A stretch of DNA of 64,000 nucleotides from Tolypeutes matacus (GCA_026826555.1 JAKSZT010053928.1:43845311-43909310); one strand, 5' to 3'; shown: positions 1 to 10,680, counted from the first letter of the stretch. The notes: a model not told the origin generated them from the letters alone. Numbers and translations: made by a program.

Positions 1-1079
1 CTGCAAAGGCTGCTTTGAAAGAGGAAACCAGGCAAAGTCTTGTGGGGAGAGGGGTGATGCTCAGGTTTGATATTACGGAATGGTCCCATCAACGTACATT
101 TCTTGAGTAATAATACATCCCTCAAATACCTGAGTCATCATTATAAAGATTAGGAGCCGATAACCTAATAAAGTTAGAACTTGGTGTTTCCACCCCCTCC
201 CCGATGCAAGGTTGACCATAAATGCTGTTAGACGTTCCCCTTGAAGTACCTTAAGAAACTCATTGAGTAAAGGAGATACCAAGTTATCAGAAAAGGTCTT
301 TCCTCCTCAAGCCTGATGTCCTTCATTCTCAACTCTCATTTCCCCATCAATTTCCTTAAGACTTTTAGGATCTGTCTCTTTCCCCCATCATTTTAGCTGA
401 GACTTTCTCAGATAAATTTTTACTCATTTTCTGTATAATTTTACTGAGACTTTCTCTTGTAAATCATTTTGTAAATATTTATTGAGCAGTATTAGTATTA
501 GGCACTAAATTAGGCCTTTGGGGATAGTGTAGGGCCAAAAAAGCCAGGCTTCTTGTCTAAACCTAGTGAGAAAGGAAGAGGCCAACAAAATTAATGATAA
601 CATTACTGGTTCTTTCACTCTCCCTAAATTCAGCAAAGTCTTCTTTAGTCATGTTTTGTGCGTTTATTTGGTTTCCTCTTTCCCTTATACCTCTGGATTA
701 AAATAAGCATATTTTTTCTTTTTACTATTTTTACTAAAGCCCTAATAAGTCTGTGTCCAATACTCCTAAGTTGTGTTTACACACAAATTAGACGATAAAT
801 TTTATAGAGTAATCCTTCTAGATATAGGGACATAACCATACCTTTTACCCAAATAGTGTTGTGGGTCTCAAGCAAAGCTTTGTCTTGCTTTTTGATGCAG
901 TTAGGATTTTCAGTGACAATTTAATAGTACAGTTTCTGCAGAATCTTGTTTTCTGTTCTGAGCTCTTCCAGTCTAAATAAAGCCAGTAAATAGTAATGAT
1001 GGCTGCAATTTTATTGTGTTTCTTGTGCGCTAAACAGGATGTTAATTGCTTTAAGTACATTTTCCTTGCAGCAATCTGT
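1..1079. other. AT-rich unique sequence, no gene seen
   Basis: No open frame here has coding character, splice signals or a recognisable family. The reading frames present are short and lie in AT-rich DNA. Some ancient repeat may be hidden near 480-540, where the wording resembles the 3' part of an MIR, but it is too decayed to call. Most likely intron. Confidence 0.6.
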
Positions 1080-1236
1080 AAGCACTTTTATCTGTCACTT
1101 AATAATTGAAGAAATCAGTGCTCAGTTAGGTATAAGAGGTTAAGACCTGAGACTCCTAATCAATAAATTTTAGAACTGAGATTTATGTCCAGGCCTATCT
1201 GATTTCTAAGCTTTTAACCACTGCTTATAATGTCTC
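1080..1236 (-). repeat. MIR SINE, minus strand
   Basis: The order of wording (ctcagttaggtataagaggttaag, then aactgagatttatg, then tctgatttctaagcttttaaccactg) follows the reverse complement of the mammalian-wide MIR tRNA-SINE core. It is heavily diverged, as expected of a repeat fixed before placental radiation. It has no coding role. Confidence 0.7.
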
Positions 1237-1836
1237 GAATGTTTATTAATCCCCCCACTGTATGCCAGAAACATAGTGAGGAAGAAACATAAAATTCCAT
1301 CCCTGTATTCTGGAACCAATGGCCTTTACTTCTTTTGAACAAGCATCTAAAACTAGGATCACCAAATGAGTAATTTATCGTACAAGCTAGGGCAGTTTTG
1401 AGAGTGAGGAGGTTGACAAAAATAATTAGCATGTGTTAGTTGTTCTTCAGCAGATATAAAGCAGATATACATTCTGGAAAACCAGGATATGTTGTTACCC
1501 TATCTTTAACACTTCTTAGCACTTGTTTTTCATGTCTTTTAAATAAGTTCCTTTTAAATAAGTTCATTATGGGTTGGAATAGTGTTATGCTGGTAAATGT
1601 TTAGCAACTAAATCTTGAAAAAAAATTGGAATTTTCCTATTTGCCTGGTGTAAATGGCCAATTTTAAGCTACCAAATGACTGCTGAATGCTGAGTTGGGA
1701 AGAGATGTACGGTAGTACACTATTAAATAATTTCTCCACCATACAGATACAATAGACATAAATGACCTGAAGAGCATAGATAATAGTAAAATGGAATAAA
1801 GTAATTAGTAAGTGATGAGTTTTGAATATTTATTGC

Positions 1837-2420
1837 TGTATTAATCAGCCAAAGGGGTGCTGATGCAAAGTACCAGAAACCTGTTGGCTTTTCTAAAGGG
1901 TATTTATTTGAGGTAAAAGCTTGCAGTTACAAGGCCCTAAAGAGTCCAACTCAAAGCTGCTTCCTCACCAAAGTCTGTTGTCACATGTTGAAGCAAGATG
2001 GTGGGCAATCGCTACCTGGCCTTCCAGGCCTTCTCAGCTGCTCAGTCTGCTCTGTTCTCTTCAGCTGCAAACTATGAGACAAATGACTCATCTCTCTTCC
2101 TGGGGCTTTAACTGTTTCAGCCTTCTTTCTATCACATGGCAGGACTGAAATGAACAAGTTCTCTCTTCTACCATGTCTTCTGTGTCTGTCTGCTTGAGTG
2201 AGTGTCCATTTATATCAGCCCATCAAGGGGGCAGGTACTCAACCAGAATCATGCCCTACTGATGTGGTCGAATCAAAAACCCTAAATTGATTTAATCAAG
2301 TAAATTTAAAATCTTTTAATTTAATACAATCAAAGGATATCATAATCAGAGGAACAGACCATTTTACAAACATAATCTTTTTTTCTATGGGGGATTTATA
2401 AATAATCTCAAACTGCCACA
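1837..2420 (-). mobile_element. Solo LTR, MaLR/ERVL-like, copy 1
   Basis: The element begins TGTATTAATCAGCC and ends CTGCCACA, giving TG...CA ends. Imperfect 5-bp flanks (attgc at 1832-1836, attac at 2421-2425) fit an LTR insertion. On the minus strand an AATAAA-like signal lies near the 3' end (plus-strand tatttatttga, about 1900). A second copy of the same family is at 26517-27112. No internal retroviral region adjoins it, so it is a solo LTR. The family name is uncertain; it resembles MaLR LTRs in its 3' end. Confidence 0.7.
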
Positions 2421-2430
2421 ATTACCTTTT

Positions 2431-2989
2431 TTTTTTTTTTTTAAAAGATTTATTTATTTACTTTTATCCATTTTTACCCCCCTTTCCCCCCATTTTTGCT
2501 GTTTTTGTGTGTGTGTGTTTGTGTGTGTGTGTGTCCATTCGCTGGGCAATTCTCTGTGTCTGTTTCCTGCCCCTCTCTTCTCATCCTTATCCTCCTGTCT
2601 TCACCCAGATTCGAGCCTGGGAACCTCCCATGTGTACTACCGCCTGTGCCATCTTAGTTTCTGGTTTTTCGGTGCGTCTCGTCTTGGCTCCCTTGTGTCA
2701 CTCTCCTGTTACAGCAGGGCCTGATGGTGCGTCTGCACACAGGGCCTGATGGCACACCCGTGCACGGGGTCTGCGGGGCTCATCCATTCATGGGCCTGGT
2801 GGTGTACCCGCACATGGGGCCTGATGGTGCACCCACTCGCTGGTCCTGGGGGACTCATCCACTTGAGGGCGCACCCAGGCCCCACACTCCTGTATTTTTC
2901 TTTATTTTTACTGGGAGGCCCCGGAGATCAAATTCAGGTCCTTCCCTATGGGAGACGGATGCCCAAACATTTGAGCCACATCTGCCCCC
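2431..2989 (-). mobile_element. Composite tRNA-SINE with internal tandem array, copy 1
   Basis: Read on the minus strand it has, in order: a DAS-type tRNA-like head (about 2989-2910), a short A/T-rich linker, a GC-rich array of ~25-bp units (2880-2716), a second tRNA-like unit (about 2700-2590, with A-box-like and B-box-like wording), a GT/AC-rich stretch (2505-2535) and an A-rich tail (poly-T on the plus strand from 2427). The target word cacaattacctttt flanks it at 2417 and 2998. The same order recurs at 60538-61073, so this is one mobile unit and not a chance cluster. Confidence 0.75.
2716..2880. repeat. ~25-bp GC-rich tandem array inside composite SINE
   Basis: The words gggcctgatggtgc, gggcctgatggcac, ggtctgcggggctc, gggcctggtggtgt, gggcctgatggtgc and ggtcctgggggact recur at about 25-base spacing, for roughly six and a half diverged units. 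This is the most GC-rich stretch of the first 5 kb. Open frames across it are by-products of GC content and are not genes. Confidence 0.8.
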
Positions 2990-3005
2990 CACAATTCCAC
3001 AATTA

Positions 3006-3011
<6 letters not shown>

Positions 3012-3039
<28 letters not shown>

Positions 3040-3205
3040 TTTTATTTATTTATTCATTTATCCCCCCCTTGCTGCTTGTGCTCGCTGGGTCAGCTAACCA
3101 CGCCGTGCGGGCGGGCCTGCCTTCACCAGGAGGCCCTGGGAACTGAACCCGGGGCCTCCCATATGGTAAACGGGAGCCCTACTGATTGAGCCACAGCCGC
3201 TTCCC
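3012..3205 (-). mobile_element. DAS-type tRNA-SINE, long form
   Basis: Poly-T on the left marks the A-tail of a minus-strand insertion. It is followed by attttatttatttattcattta, cccccccttgctgcttgtgctcgctgg, and the tRNA-derived head ending gagccacagccgcttccc. The word cacaattacctttt lies on both sides (2998-3011 and 3207-3220). A close copy is at 7261-7447, and a plus-strand relative is at 10427-10680. Confidence 0.9.
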
Positions 3206-3825
3206 ACACAATTACCTTTTAAAAATATAATTTAAGTGTAAGTTTATATAATTTAATATTTAATAATGGCTGTATTTAATGACCAGCATGCAATCATCCT
3301 TGAAAATTTAGAATCAGCTCTTGCAGGCTGGTACAAGCCATCTCTAGCTCATCACTAAATTGGAGCCATATCACTTTATGTGGAATGTTAATAATTATGT
3401 GAATTAATTAATTTGTGGGATTTGAGAAATTCTACTAGTCTGAGAACAATTGAAGGAGTTTGATTATGCTTTTTTTTTTTTTATTGAATCCTAAAAGCAT
3501 TCTTCTGAGGTAGCGATAGAATTCATACTTTTATTAATGCTTTTAATTTACAGTTAGTGAAATAGAGATTAGTAATTAGATAAAGAACTACAACAGGAAA
3601 ATCCCTCCCTTTTCATTATATATAGTCTCATATTCTCATCCTTAATCATTTTATTTGAAATGATATGCAGTTGGTATCTGGAGGTTCCTTACTATAAAAT
3701 GGTGGTTTTGGATTATGTTACATTTGTTAAAGTCACTTCTGGTTTTAAGAAATTTACCAGTGCTTCATTTGTTAATGCTTCTATTGGAAGGCGCTCCATT
3801 ATTGCTGGTCAGTAGGTAGTTTTTA

Positions 3826-3926
3826 TTTTTATTTATTTATTTTTTAGAGGTATCAGGGCTGGGGACTGAACCTAGGACCTCATATCTAGGAAGCTGGCAT
3901 TCAACTGCTGAGCCACATCAACTCCC
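3826..3926 (-). mobile_element. DAS-type tRNA-SINE, short form
   Basis: A T-rich start is followed by a tRNA-like body (ggactgaacctaggacctca ... gagccacatcaactccc). The target duplication agtaggtagtt is at 3811 and 3927. The sequence is more diverged than the long form, so this is an older insertion. Confidence 0.85.
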
Positions 3927-4004
3927 AGTAGGTAGTTATTAAATGTGTTTTATGTGCTTCTTGCTGCAATGGTGCTGTGGATGGTATTGAGGAATTTGCA
4001 GTCT

Positions 4005-4178
4005 GTTTTTTTTTTTTTTTAATATAGTTTTTAAATTTTTAAAAAGATAATTAGACTACATAAATGTTACATGAAAAAAAAAGACTCCCATATGTCCTGC
4101 TCCCTACACCTCCCATATTTTCCCACATTAACAACATCCTTCATTAGTGTGGTATATTCGATACAGTTGATGATGCTT
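4005..4178 (-). mobile_element. LINE-type 3'-end retroposon fragment
   Basis: Poly-T is followed by wording shared with the fuller copies at 34330-35020, 52299-53588 and 54464-54837 (agactacataaatgttacat, then cccatatgtcc, then cattagtgtggtat). Only the 3'-most ~170 bp remain, a typical 5' truncation. Confidence 0.65.
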
Positions 4179-4221
4179 ACTCTCTACCCTATGAGACAAG
4201 AAATGCATACCCAATTCATAC

Positions 4222-4345
4222 TAATAGTGACGCTTATTCATTATTTATGTATCAGGCACTGTGGTAAGTACTTTGCATTCATAATTTCATTTAACTTTCA
4301 TAACTTCTCTATGGGGTTTTCATTATCCTCATTTTACTGGAAAGG
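4222..4345 (-). repeat. MIR SINE, minus strand
   Basis: The stretch tatgtatcaggcactgtggtaagtact... cattatcctcattttactgg is the reverse complement of the MIR 3' half. It follows the expected order with moderate divergence. Confidence 0.8.
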
Positions 4346-4839
4346 ACCTGTTTTGTAGATTATCCTACTTTGTGGATTTCACTGTTTCCTTATGTTGTTG
4401 GAGAAGTAAAGATTCATGGTATGACTTATGAACTGTAAGTTAGGTCTCAAGGTTTGATTACATTCAAGCTGAAGAGTTTTGGGGAAAAAGTACGTCATGT
4501 TTGATGCTGTGTCCTTTGTATTGATTGCATCCTATCTAGATATACATAATGACAGGTTGTCTTAGCATTAGTTTTGACTAAGTTTGATTATTTCCTTAGA
4601 GTGGTAACAAACCTCTCCATTGTAAAGATACCTTTTTATCTTTTTGTGATTAGCAGATAATTTTTGGGATGGTACTTAGATACTGTGGGACTACCTAGGT
4701 CACCTAATGGTTTTAGGATTTTAGCCTTTAAGAATTATATGAATCAATTTTTAAAAATTGGGGAAAATGATGGTTTTCTGTTCTATCAGTCCTTCTATAG
4801 TACTATGCCAAACCAGCTGTTTAATATTTTGATTGTGCC

Positions 4840-4939
4840 TTTTTTTTTTTTTTTTTTGAGGTACCCAGGGCCAGGGATTGAACCTGGGACCTCGTATGTG
4901 GGAAGCCAGGACCCAACCACTGAGCCACATCGGCTTCCC
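4840..4939 (-). mobile_element. DAS-type tRNA-SINE, short form
   Basis: A poly-T tract is followed by gaggtacccagggccaggg, a B-box region (ggattgaacctgggacctcg) and gagccacatcggcttccc, which is the reverse complement of a tRNA-Ala-like head. No clean target duplication was found. Confidence 0.85.
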
Positions 4940-5670
4940 TTATATATTTTGAATATCACCCCAATTTAAATATTCTGGATATCATCCCATTATTTTGAGT
5001 TTGTGACCCGATGCAAAGACTTCATGATACCATAGAGGACTGTATGAAGTAGGGAATATGATGAGACAATTCTTTTTCATTTTATTTTTTCTGTAACACT
5101 TAGTGAAAAGTTTTAATTTTGATAAAAATAGTACAAGTGTGAGGTGGTTAGAGAATATGGGAAGGAAGGGCTCAGATGAAAGAATATAGCACATTCAATG
5201 AGGAGGTAAGGTCTCCATAGTCTCCTACCCTTCCCTGGTCTGGCCTTTTGCCATGGTATCCAATCTTTGGGAAGAACTTCTATGGATAATATCTGGGGCT
5301 ATCACTAGGTGACCAGGTAGAGGACAGGGTGGAACGGCCAGCACCCTACCTCTCTCTTAACCAATGAACAAAATGAAGATGGCTGGGCATATACTCACAT
5401 GTTCTCTAGTACAGCCCCACCTTGTTGGTCAGTCAAAAATACCAGCCATACCATGAAGGCCTGGCTTAAGACATCAGAAGATGCTTTCTCCTGTCTCTGG
5501 TCTCTGTCGACATTGAGGTTGATGTTTGGGCCTGTGCCCTTGGAGGGAGCTCAAATTTGTCCATATTAATCAATGCTTCTCAATGGCTTCAGATAAAACT
5601 TTCATATAATAAATTAAACAGTCAATGTATTAGTGCTGGAACCTGGAATAAGCTCCTCGGGGCCTGGAAG
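4940..5670. other. Unique intron-like sequence, no gene seen
   Basis: There is no convincing repeat, coding frame or RNA gene. GC content rises gradually toward 5.7 kb, next to a possible decayed retrocopy. Confidence 0.5.
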
Positions 5671-6190
5671 TCAGATGAAATATTCCTCCTTCTCCCTGTC
5701 CTTGGCTGAGTCACTCTCCATCTGGAGGGTGGCACTGGGCTCACCTTTTGCAGGTTCATAGTTGATGTACCTGCTTTTGTTTTGCAATGAGTGCTATGGT
5801 GGCTTCAGTTTCTGGGGACAGGGACTCAGTGGTGTGCAGAATTGGGGTGGTCATCAGTTCTTCCCCTCTTGGGGAAGGTGTGCTTGGGAGGCTTGTCATT
5901 GTGGCCAGTGGACCGGCACCTGGAGGAAGGAGCAGACCTTTCCAGTCCAGTCGGCTGCCAGAGTAGGGCTCGGCACCACTTGGTGTTTCCTTTTGAACTC
6001 GAGGGAGGCAGGATCCTCAGAGATTAGTGAAGTCCGTGAGAGACAAGACAGAGCTCGGAACGGGAGACACCAAGCTGGAGGAAGACGGCGGAACAACCAG
6101 CAGAGTTGGCTCAGATGAGGCAATTCTGATGGTGCCTTACATGTCATGCTAAAGACATTTGGATTTTTTTCCCCTGTAATATACAATGTA
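5671..6190 (-). pseudogene. Possible decayed retrocopy or exon fragment, unknown parent
   Basis: This stretch is richer in GC and CpG than its surroundings. On the minus strand a frame from about 5795 down to a stop at 5671 reads as a charged tail ending DREKEEYFI. A second frame just upstream starts near 5900 and is one base out of register, suggesting a frameshift. There is no poly-A tail, no target duplication, and no parent that I recognise. A GTGAGC donor-like word sits at about 5745 on the minus strand, so a true exon fragment is the alternative. It may also be an old LTR. Confidence 0.25.
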
Positions 6191-6503
6191 TTTTAACTTT
6201 AATATGCTTCCTAAAAAATGCAGATTTATGCTCCTTCCTCTGAGATTCAGAATCATTTAGCCTCAGACTTTGAGAAGTACCATTGTAGGCAGTGGGAACA
6301 CTGTAGACTGCATTTAAGGATTGAAAGCTCTGGCAACAACATAGGGTTTAGACTGGGGGTCCATTCACCTTCAAATCCAGTCCACAGATTTGCTAAATTT
6401 GTGTAGCACGATATTTTAAAAAATTTTAATTTGGTAACCTTTATGGCATGCATTCTGTATTTGGAGAAAGTCTACCCTGTTTCCTCTTATCTTTCATTTC
6501 AGA

Positions 6504-6850
6504 AAATTCACCAGAGAAACAGAACCAGTAAAGAGATTTATTTAAAGGAACTGGCTTATGCAGTTGTGGGGGCTGGCAAGTCTGAAGTCTGTAGGGCAGG
6601 AAACTAGCAGAAGATGATGATGTTGTTTTGAAGCAGAATTTCTTCCTCCCAGGGAAACTATAGTTTTGCTCTTAAGGCCTTTTAAATGGTTGGATGAGAT
6701 TCACCCACATTATGGAGGTAATCTCCTTAAAGTCAACTGCGTGTAGGTATTAACCATATCTACAAAATCACAGCAACACCTAAATTACTGTTTGTTTGAA
6801 TTACTTGGGTATGGTAGTTTAGCCAAATTGACTCATAAAACAACCATCAT
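6504..6850 (-). mobile_element. Ancient LTR-like repeat, minus strand
   Basis: It starts ccagagaaacagaaccagtaaagagatttattta, which read in reverse gives the LTR 3' end typical of old placental LTRs (AATAAATCTCTTTACTGG..., then GGTTCTGTTTCTCTGG). The other end has the reverse of a 'gttttatgagtcaatttggc' start. It is strongly diverged. The class is called from this end wording only. Confidence 0.5.
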
Positions 6851-7260
6851 ACTGCCTGTACCTAAAGCCTTTTGTGCTGCAGTCCTAGGTAGAAAGGATA
6901 ATTGAGAAGTATACTGGAGGCAGCTTGCTCAGTTAGGGGCTATTTGAGAAAGTCCAGGATAAAAAGAACCAGTGCCTGAACTATGATAGTAATGAGAGCT
7001 AGATGAGGATGAATATAATAGTTTTCCTGTGCTTCTACCAAAAATCAGACCAAATTTAGGTTGCTTTCTTTATGGAACCATTTTGATAATGCATAATCTA
7101 GAATTAGTACAATTTGGTACATTGGCATTAGAAAAAATATATTAGGCTTCCTGTATCAGTCACTTGTACCAACAGGCAGGCCTCTTTTGAAGTATAGATG
7201 TGTTGTTTTTTTAAGTTGTTCTTACAATATGTCCAGTGTTAACTAGAATGCAGCCTTCTT

Positions 7261-7447
7261 TTTTTTTTTTTTTTTTTTAAGATTTTATTTATTTATTCAT
7301 TTACCCCCCCCTTGCTGCTTGTGCTCGCTGGGTCAGCTAACCACGCCGTGCAGGCGGGTTTGCCTTCACCAGGAGGCCCCGGGAACCGAACCCGGGGCCT
7401 CCCATATGGTAAACGGGAGCCCCACTGATTGAGCCACAGCCGCTTCC
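7261..7447 (-). mobile_element. DAS-type tRNA-SINE, long form, young
   Basis: A perfect 18-bp target duplication (ctagaatgcagccttctt at 7243-7260 and 7448-7465) flanks a poly-T-led minus-strand SINE. The body is nearly identical to that at 3012-3205, with the same cccccccttgctgcttgtg core and the gagccacagccgcttccc head. Perfect flanks and high identity mark it as a recent insertion. Confidence 0.95.
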
Positions 7448-8104
7448 CTAGAATGCAGCCTTCTTAATGCCTCAATATCCAAACTATTTCTTTTTATTGC
7501 AAATGAAATTGGTTTTTTTGGTTGTTGTTTCCAGCTTATAAACATAATTCATGCTCATTGTATTTAAAAACTCAAGAAAATATAAAAGAAAGTAAAAGTT
7601 ATCCACAGTCCTATTACTCAGATATAATCATTGTAATTTCTGCTGAACATCCTTACAAATATATCTTTTTACTTATTGGTACATACTTATGTATGTATGG
7701 TATCATATTGCTTTGATCTTTTGTAAACTTTATTTTTTCACTCAGTAGTAGGCTGTGGGTATGTTTTCATTCAATAATATTAGATAATATTAACTAAATA
7801 TCAAATAATACTTTTGATGGATACCTAGTATTTCATTGTATGGCTCTGACATAACCAATTCCTTACTGATAGACATTTACATTGTTTCCACTTACTATTA
7901 TAAGCAACATTATGGTATGCATTATCTTTATATGCTTGTATGATTATCACTTAAATGTAATTTCTTAGAAGTAGTCACACCTTATAATTCCTAAATTACT
8001 CTTCAAAAAGGATGTGCCCAATTTTCTTTCCTACTAACAGTGTTTAAGAGCACCTATTTCCATATTTTATCCTATACAATCTGATAGTAAAAAGCCATAC
8101 TTCA

Positions 8105-8313
8105 GGGGAGCGGGTGTAGATCAAGTGGTTGAGCCTGCTTCCCACGTCCAAGGTCCCAGGTTTGATCCCTGGTACCTCCTAAAAACATAACAAAACAAAC
8201 AAATGAAAAAAACAGTTTTCATTGGTAAGCAGATGTAGCTCAGTGGTTGAGTGCCTGCTTCCCATGTATGAGGTCCTGGGTTCAATCTCTGGCACCTCCT
8301 TTAAAAAAAAAAA
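8105..8313 (+). mobile_element. Dimeric DAS-type SINE, plus strand
   Basis: Two tRNA-like monomers lie head to tail, each with gtggttgag and a B-box region (ggtttgatccctgg, then gggttcaatctctgg). An A-rich linker (aaaacataacaaaacaaac) joins them and a poly-A tail follows. The 16-bp target duplication reads aaaaagccatacttca on the left and aaaaagccatccttca on the right. Confidence 0.9.
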
Positions 8314-8426
8314 AAAAAGCCATCCTTCATTAATTTCTTTGTATCTGGTAGTATTCTGATGATGTTGAGCATCTTTTATGTGTATATTATCCATTGGCCT
8401 TTATACGCCATCTGTCCTTGTCTCTT

Positions 8427-8531
8427 TTTTTTTCTTTTTTTTTTTTTTTTTTTACCAGGAGGTCCCAGGGATCAAACCCAGGTCCCTCCATATGGGAGAC
8501 AGATGCCCAACTATTTGAGCCACACCCATCC
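8427..8531 (-). mobile_element. DAS-type tRNA-SINE, short form
   Basis: A perfect 15-bp target duplication (ctgtccttgtctctt at 8412 and 8532) flanks a poly-T-led minus-strand SINE body. It lies 113 bp from the plus-strand dimer at 8105, forming an inverted pair. Confidence 0.95.
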
Positions 8532-8984
8532 CTGTCCTTGTCTCTTAATTTTAAAGAAATTAGTCTTTAGATGATTAACTCTTTGTAAGCATTTACTCTC
8601 ATTTTGAAACTTGTCTTAATTCTTTCATGCTATTTTCCATGACACAGAAGTTTAAATTAAAACTATATATTTTTTTTATAGTTTCTGGTTTTGGAAATGC
8701 TTTCCCAACCCCAGATAATGAAAATATTTAATATTATGTATTTTTTGCACTTAATTTTATTTTTCATCTGTCATTTTCTTTGATATAATAAACAAAGTAA
8801 GAATCCAACTGCATTGTTTTAAAGGCTGGTAGGTTGTCCCAACACAGTTTATTGGATGATCTATCTCCTCCACCCAGTGAATTGAAATATCGTATTTATC
8901 ATATTCTACAATTTCCATATGTACTTGATTCTGTAATGGATTCTTTCATTGATCTGTCTTTTCTTTTTTTCCCCCAAGAAAATC

Positions 8985-10290
8985 AATTTTTTTTCTTTCT
9001 TTATTAGCGAATTTGTGGGTTTACAGAACAATCATACATAAAATACAGGACCACGCCACCAAGAACAACTTGCATTAGTGTGAGATATTTGTTTCAATTG
9101 ATGATAGCACATTTTTATAATTGTACTATTAGTTAAAGTCCATGGTTTAACTTTGGATTTGTTGTTTGTATAGTGTAGTTCCATGGATTTTTTTTTTTTA
9201 AATTATATTCTGCCCCCATATATATATCTGACATTTCCTCTTTTAATCATATTCACATATATATTTTCAGATATACATATATTTTTAGTGCTGTTAAGTG
9301 CATTCATAATGTTGTGCTACCATCACCACCATCCATTACTAAAATATTTCCGTCGTTCTAAATAGGAACCGTATACATTTTAAGCTTCAACTTCCCATTC
9401 CCTATCCCCACCCTGTCCCCTGGTAACTTATATTCTAGATTCTGACTCTATGAGTTTGTGTATTCTAATTGTCTGAAATCAGAGAGATCATACAATATTT
9501 GTCATTTTGTGTCTGCCTTATTTCTCTCAACATGATGTCCTCAGGGTTCATCCATGTTGCTGCATGTATCATGATGTCATTCCTTTTTATGGCTGGGTAA
9601 TATTCCATTGTATGTATATACCACATTTTACTTATCCATTCATTGATTGATGGACACCTGGGTTACTTCTATTTTCTGGCAGTTGTGAATAATGCCACTA
9701 TGAACACTGCAAATATCTTTTTGAGTCCCTGTATTTTTATACTTTTCCTTTGGATGGTTCTTCATTTCCTTTTCTTTGTCTTGTACACTTTTGTTGTACA
9801 TTGTACATTTTAATATTTTAAAATGTTATTTCTGGGATTTATTCCCTGAGATGTCTGCTTCTTGATTTTGTAACCAGCTGGTGATAAGAGAGAGATTTTC
9901 TTTAGCTTCAGCCCTCCTATCAGGACAGTCTGCCCAAGGTGAATGCTGTGTATAGGGTTTTCTCTGTCTTTCTGGGCCTCTGTCTTGTCCTGAGCTTTTG
10001 CTTATTAGTTGTTTTGGAGTTCCCCTATTTATGGGAGTTTGGTTGTCCCCAAGGCATCCTGTTGTGAGAGTGGGAAATGGATGCCAGTAACTGCCATACA
10101 GAGTGATTTACTGTTCTTTAAGATAGTTTGTCAGCCTCATTTTCTTCTCTTACCTGGATGCTGTACAGTGTTCTTCTGGCTTTTGGAGTGTCAAAATAGT
10201 TGTTTCAGACAGTTCCTGCCTGTGTAATAGTTGTTTTGATAGAAGGACTGAGTCCTGGAGCTCCTATACCACCATCTACCCTGGAATTCC
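8985..10290 (-). mobile_element. L1 LINE with both ends but internal deletion
   Basis: The left part (8985-9720) is the reverse complement of an L1 3'UTR and ORF2 3' end (tttgtgggtttacagaacaatcatac, tggctgggtaatattccattgtatg, tgatggacacctgggttac). From about 9770 it changes to sequence related to L1 5'UTRs at 42.6-43.1 kb and 50.2-50.8 kb (caaaatagttgtttcagacag ... ggagctcctataccaccat). About 5 kb of ORF1 and ORF2 is missing. Not coding. Confidence 0.6.
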
Positions 10291-10426
10291 TGCCTTGGTC
10301 TTTTCTTTGACTTGTATCATACATATAATCTTAATGTCTGTAACCTTATAACATGTTTTTATATTTAGTAGGAAAAGTATCAAAAAGGATAGCCAAAAGA
10401 ATAAAAGACAGACAAAAACCATTTCC

Positions 10427-10680
10427 AGGGAAGCGGATGTGGCTCAATGGATAGGGTTCCCGTTTATCATATGGGAGGCCCCAGGTTCGATTCCCGGGGC
10501 CTCCTGGTGAAGGCAAGCCAGCCTGTGCGGCGCGGTGAGCTGTCGCAGCAGGATGACCCAACAAAGGGAGACAAGCAGACACAGAAAAACGCACAGCAAA
10601 TGGACACAGCGAGCACAAGCAGCAAGGGGCGTTAAATAAATAAATAAATAAAATCTTTAAAAAAACAAACAAAACAAAAA
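10427..10680 (+). mobile_element. DAS-type tRNA-SINE, long form, plus strand
   Basis: This copy shows the whole unit in sense: tRNA-like head (gaagcggatgtggctcaatgg), B box (aggttcgattccc), body (gtgagctgtcgcagcaggat) and an (ATAA)n/poly-A tail. The target word accatttcc is on both sides (10418 and about 10684). Comparing it with the minus-strand copies fixes their orientation. Confidence 0.95.

Larger units (their letters stand above)
7535..8984 (-). mobile_element. Old L1 LINE 3' region, minus strand
   Basis: Diverged wording follows the reverse complement of old L1 3'UTR and ORF2 C terminus (tatttcattgtatggc, gatagacatttacattg, gatgttgagcatcttttatgtg). Two SINEs (8105-8313 and 8427-8531) are inserted in it. 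No reading frame survives. Confidence 0.6.

Noticed and set aside
1837..2420. Possible complete endogenous retrovirus between the LTRs at 1837 and 26517
   Set aside because: The sequence between them is L1, MIR, L2 and SINE, with no gag, pol or env. They are independent solo LTRs.
2507..3146. Overlapping plus-strand open frames of 80-140 codons
   Set aside because: They lie across the GC-rich tandem array and two SINEs on the wrong strand. The frames come from repeat composition and T-runs coding for Phe; there is no gene context.
5762..6118. Plus-strand frame of 118 codons in a GC-rich stretch
   Set aside because: The residue pattern is unconvincing (many Trp and Gly, no domain), and the minus strand looks more coding-like. 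Kept only as a possible minus-strand relic.
8105..8313. tRNA-like sequences with A-box and B-box wording, here and in every SINE
   Set aside because: They have A-tails, target duplications and diverged stems. They are tRNA-derived SINEs, not tRNA genes.
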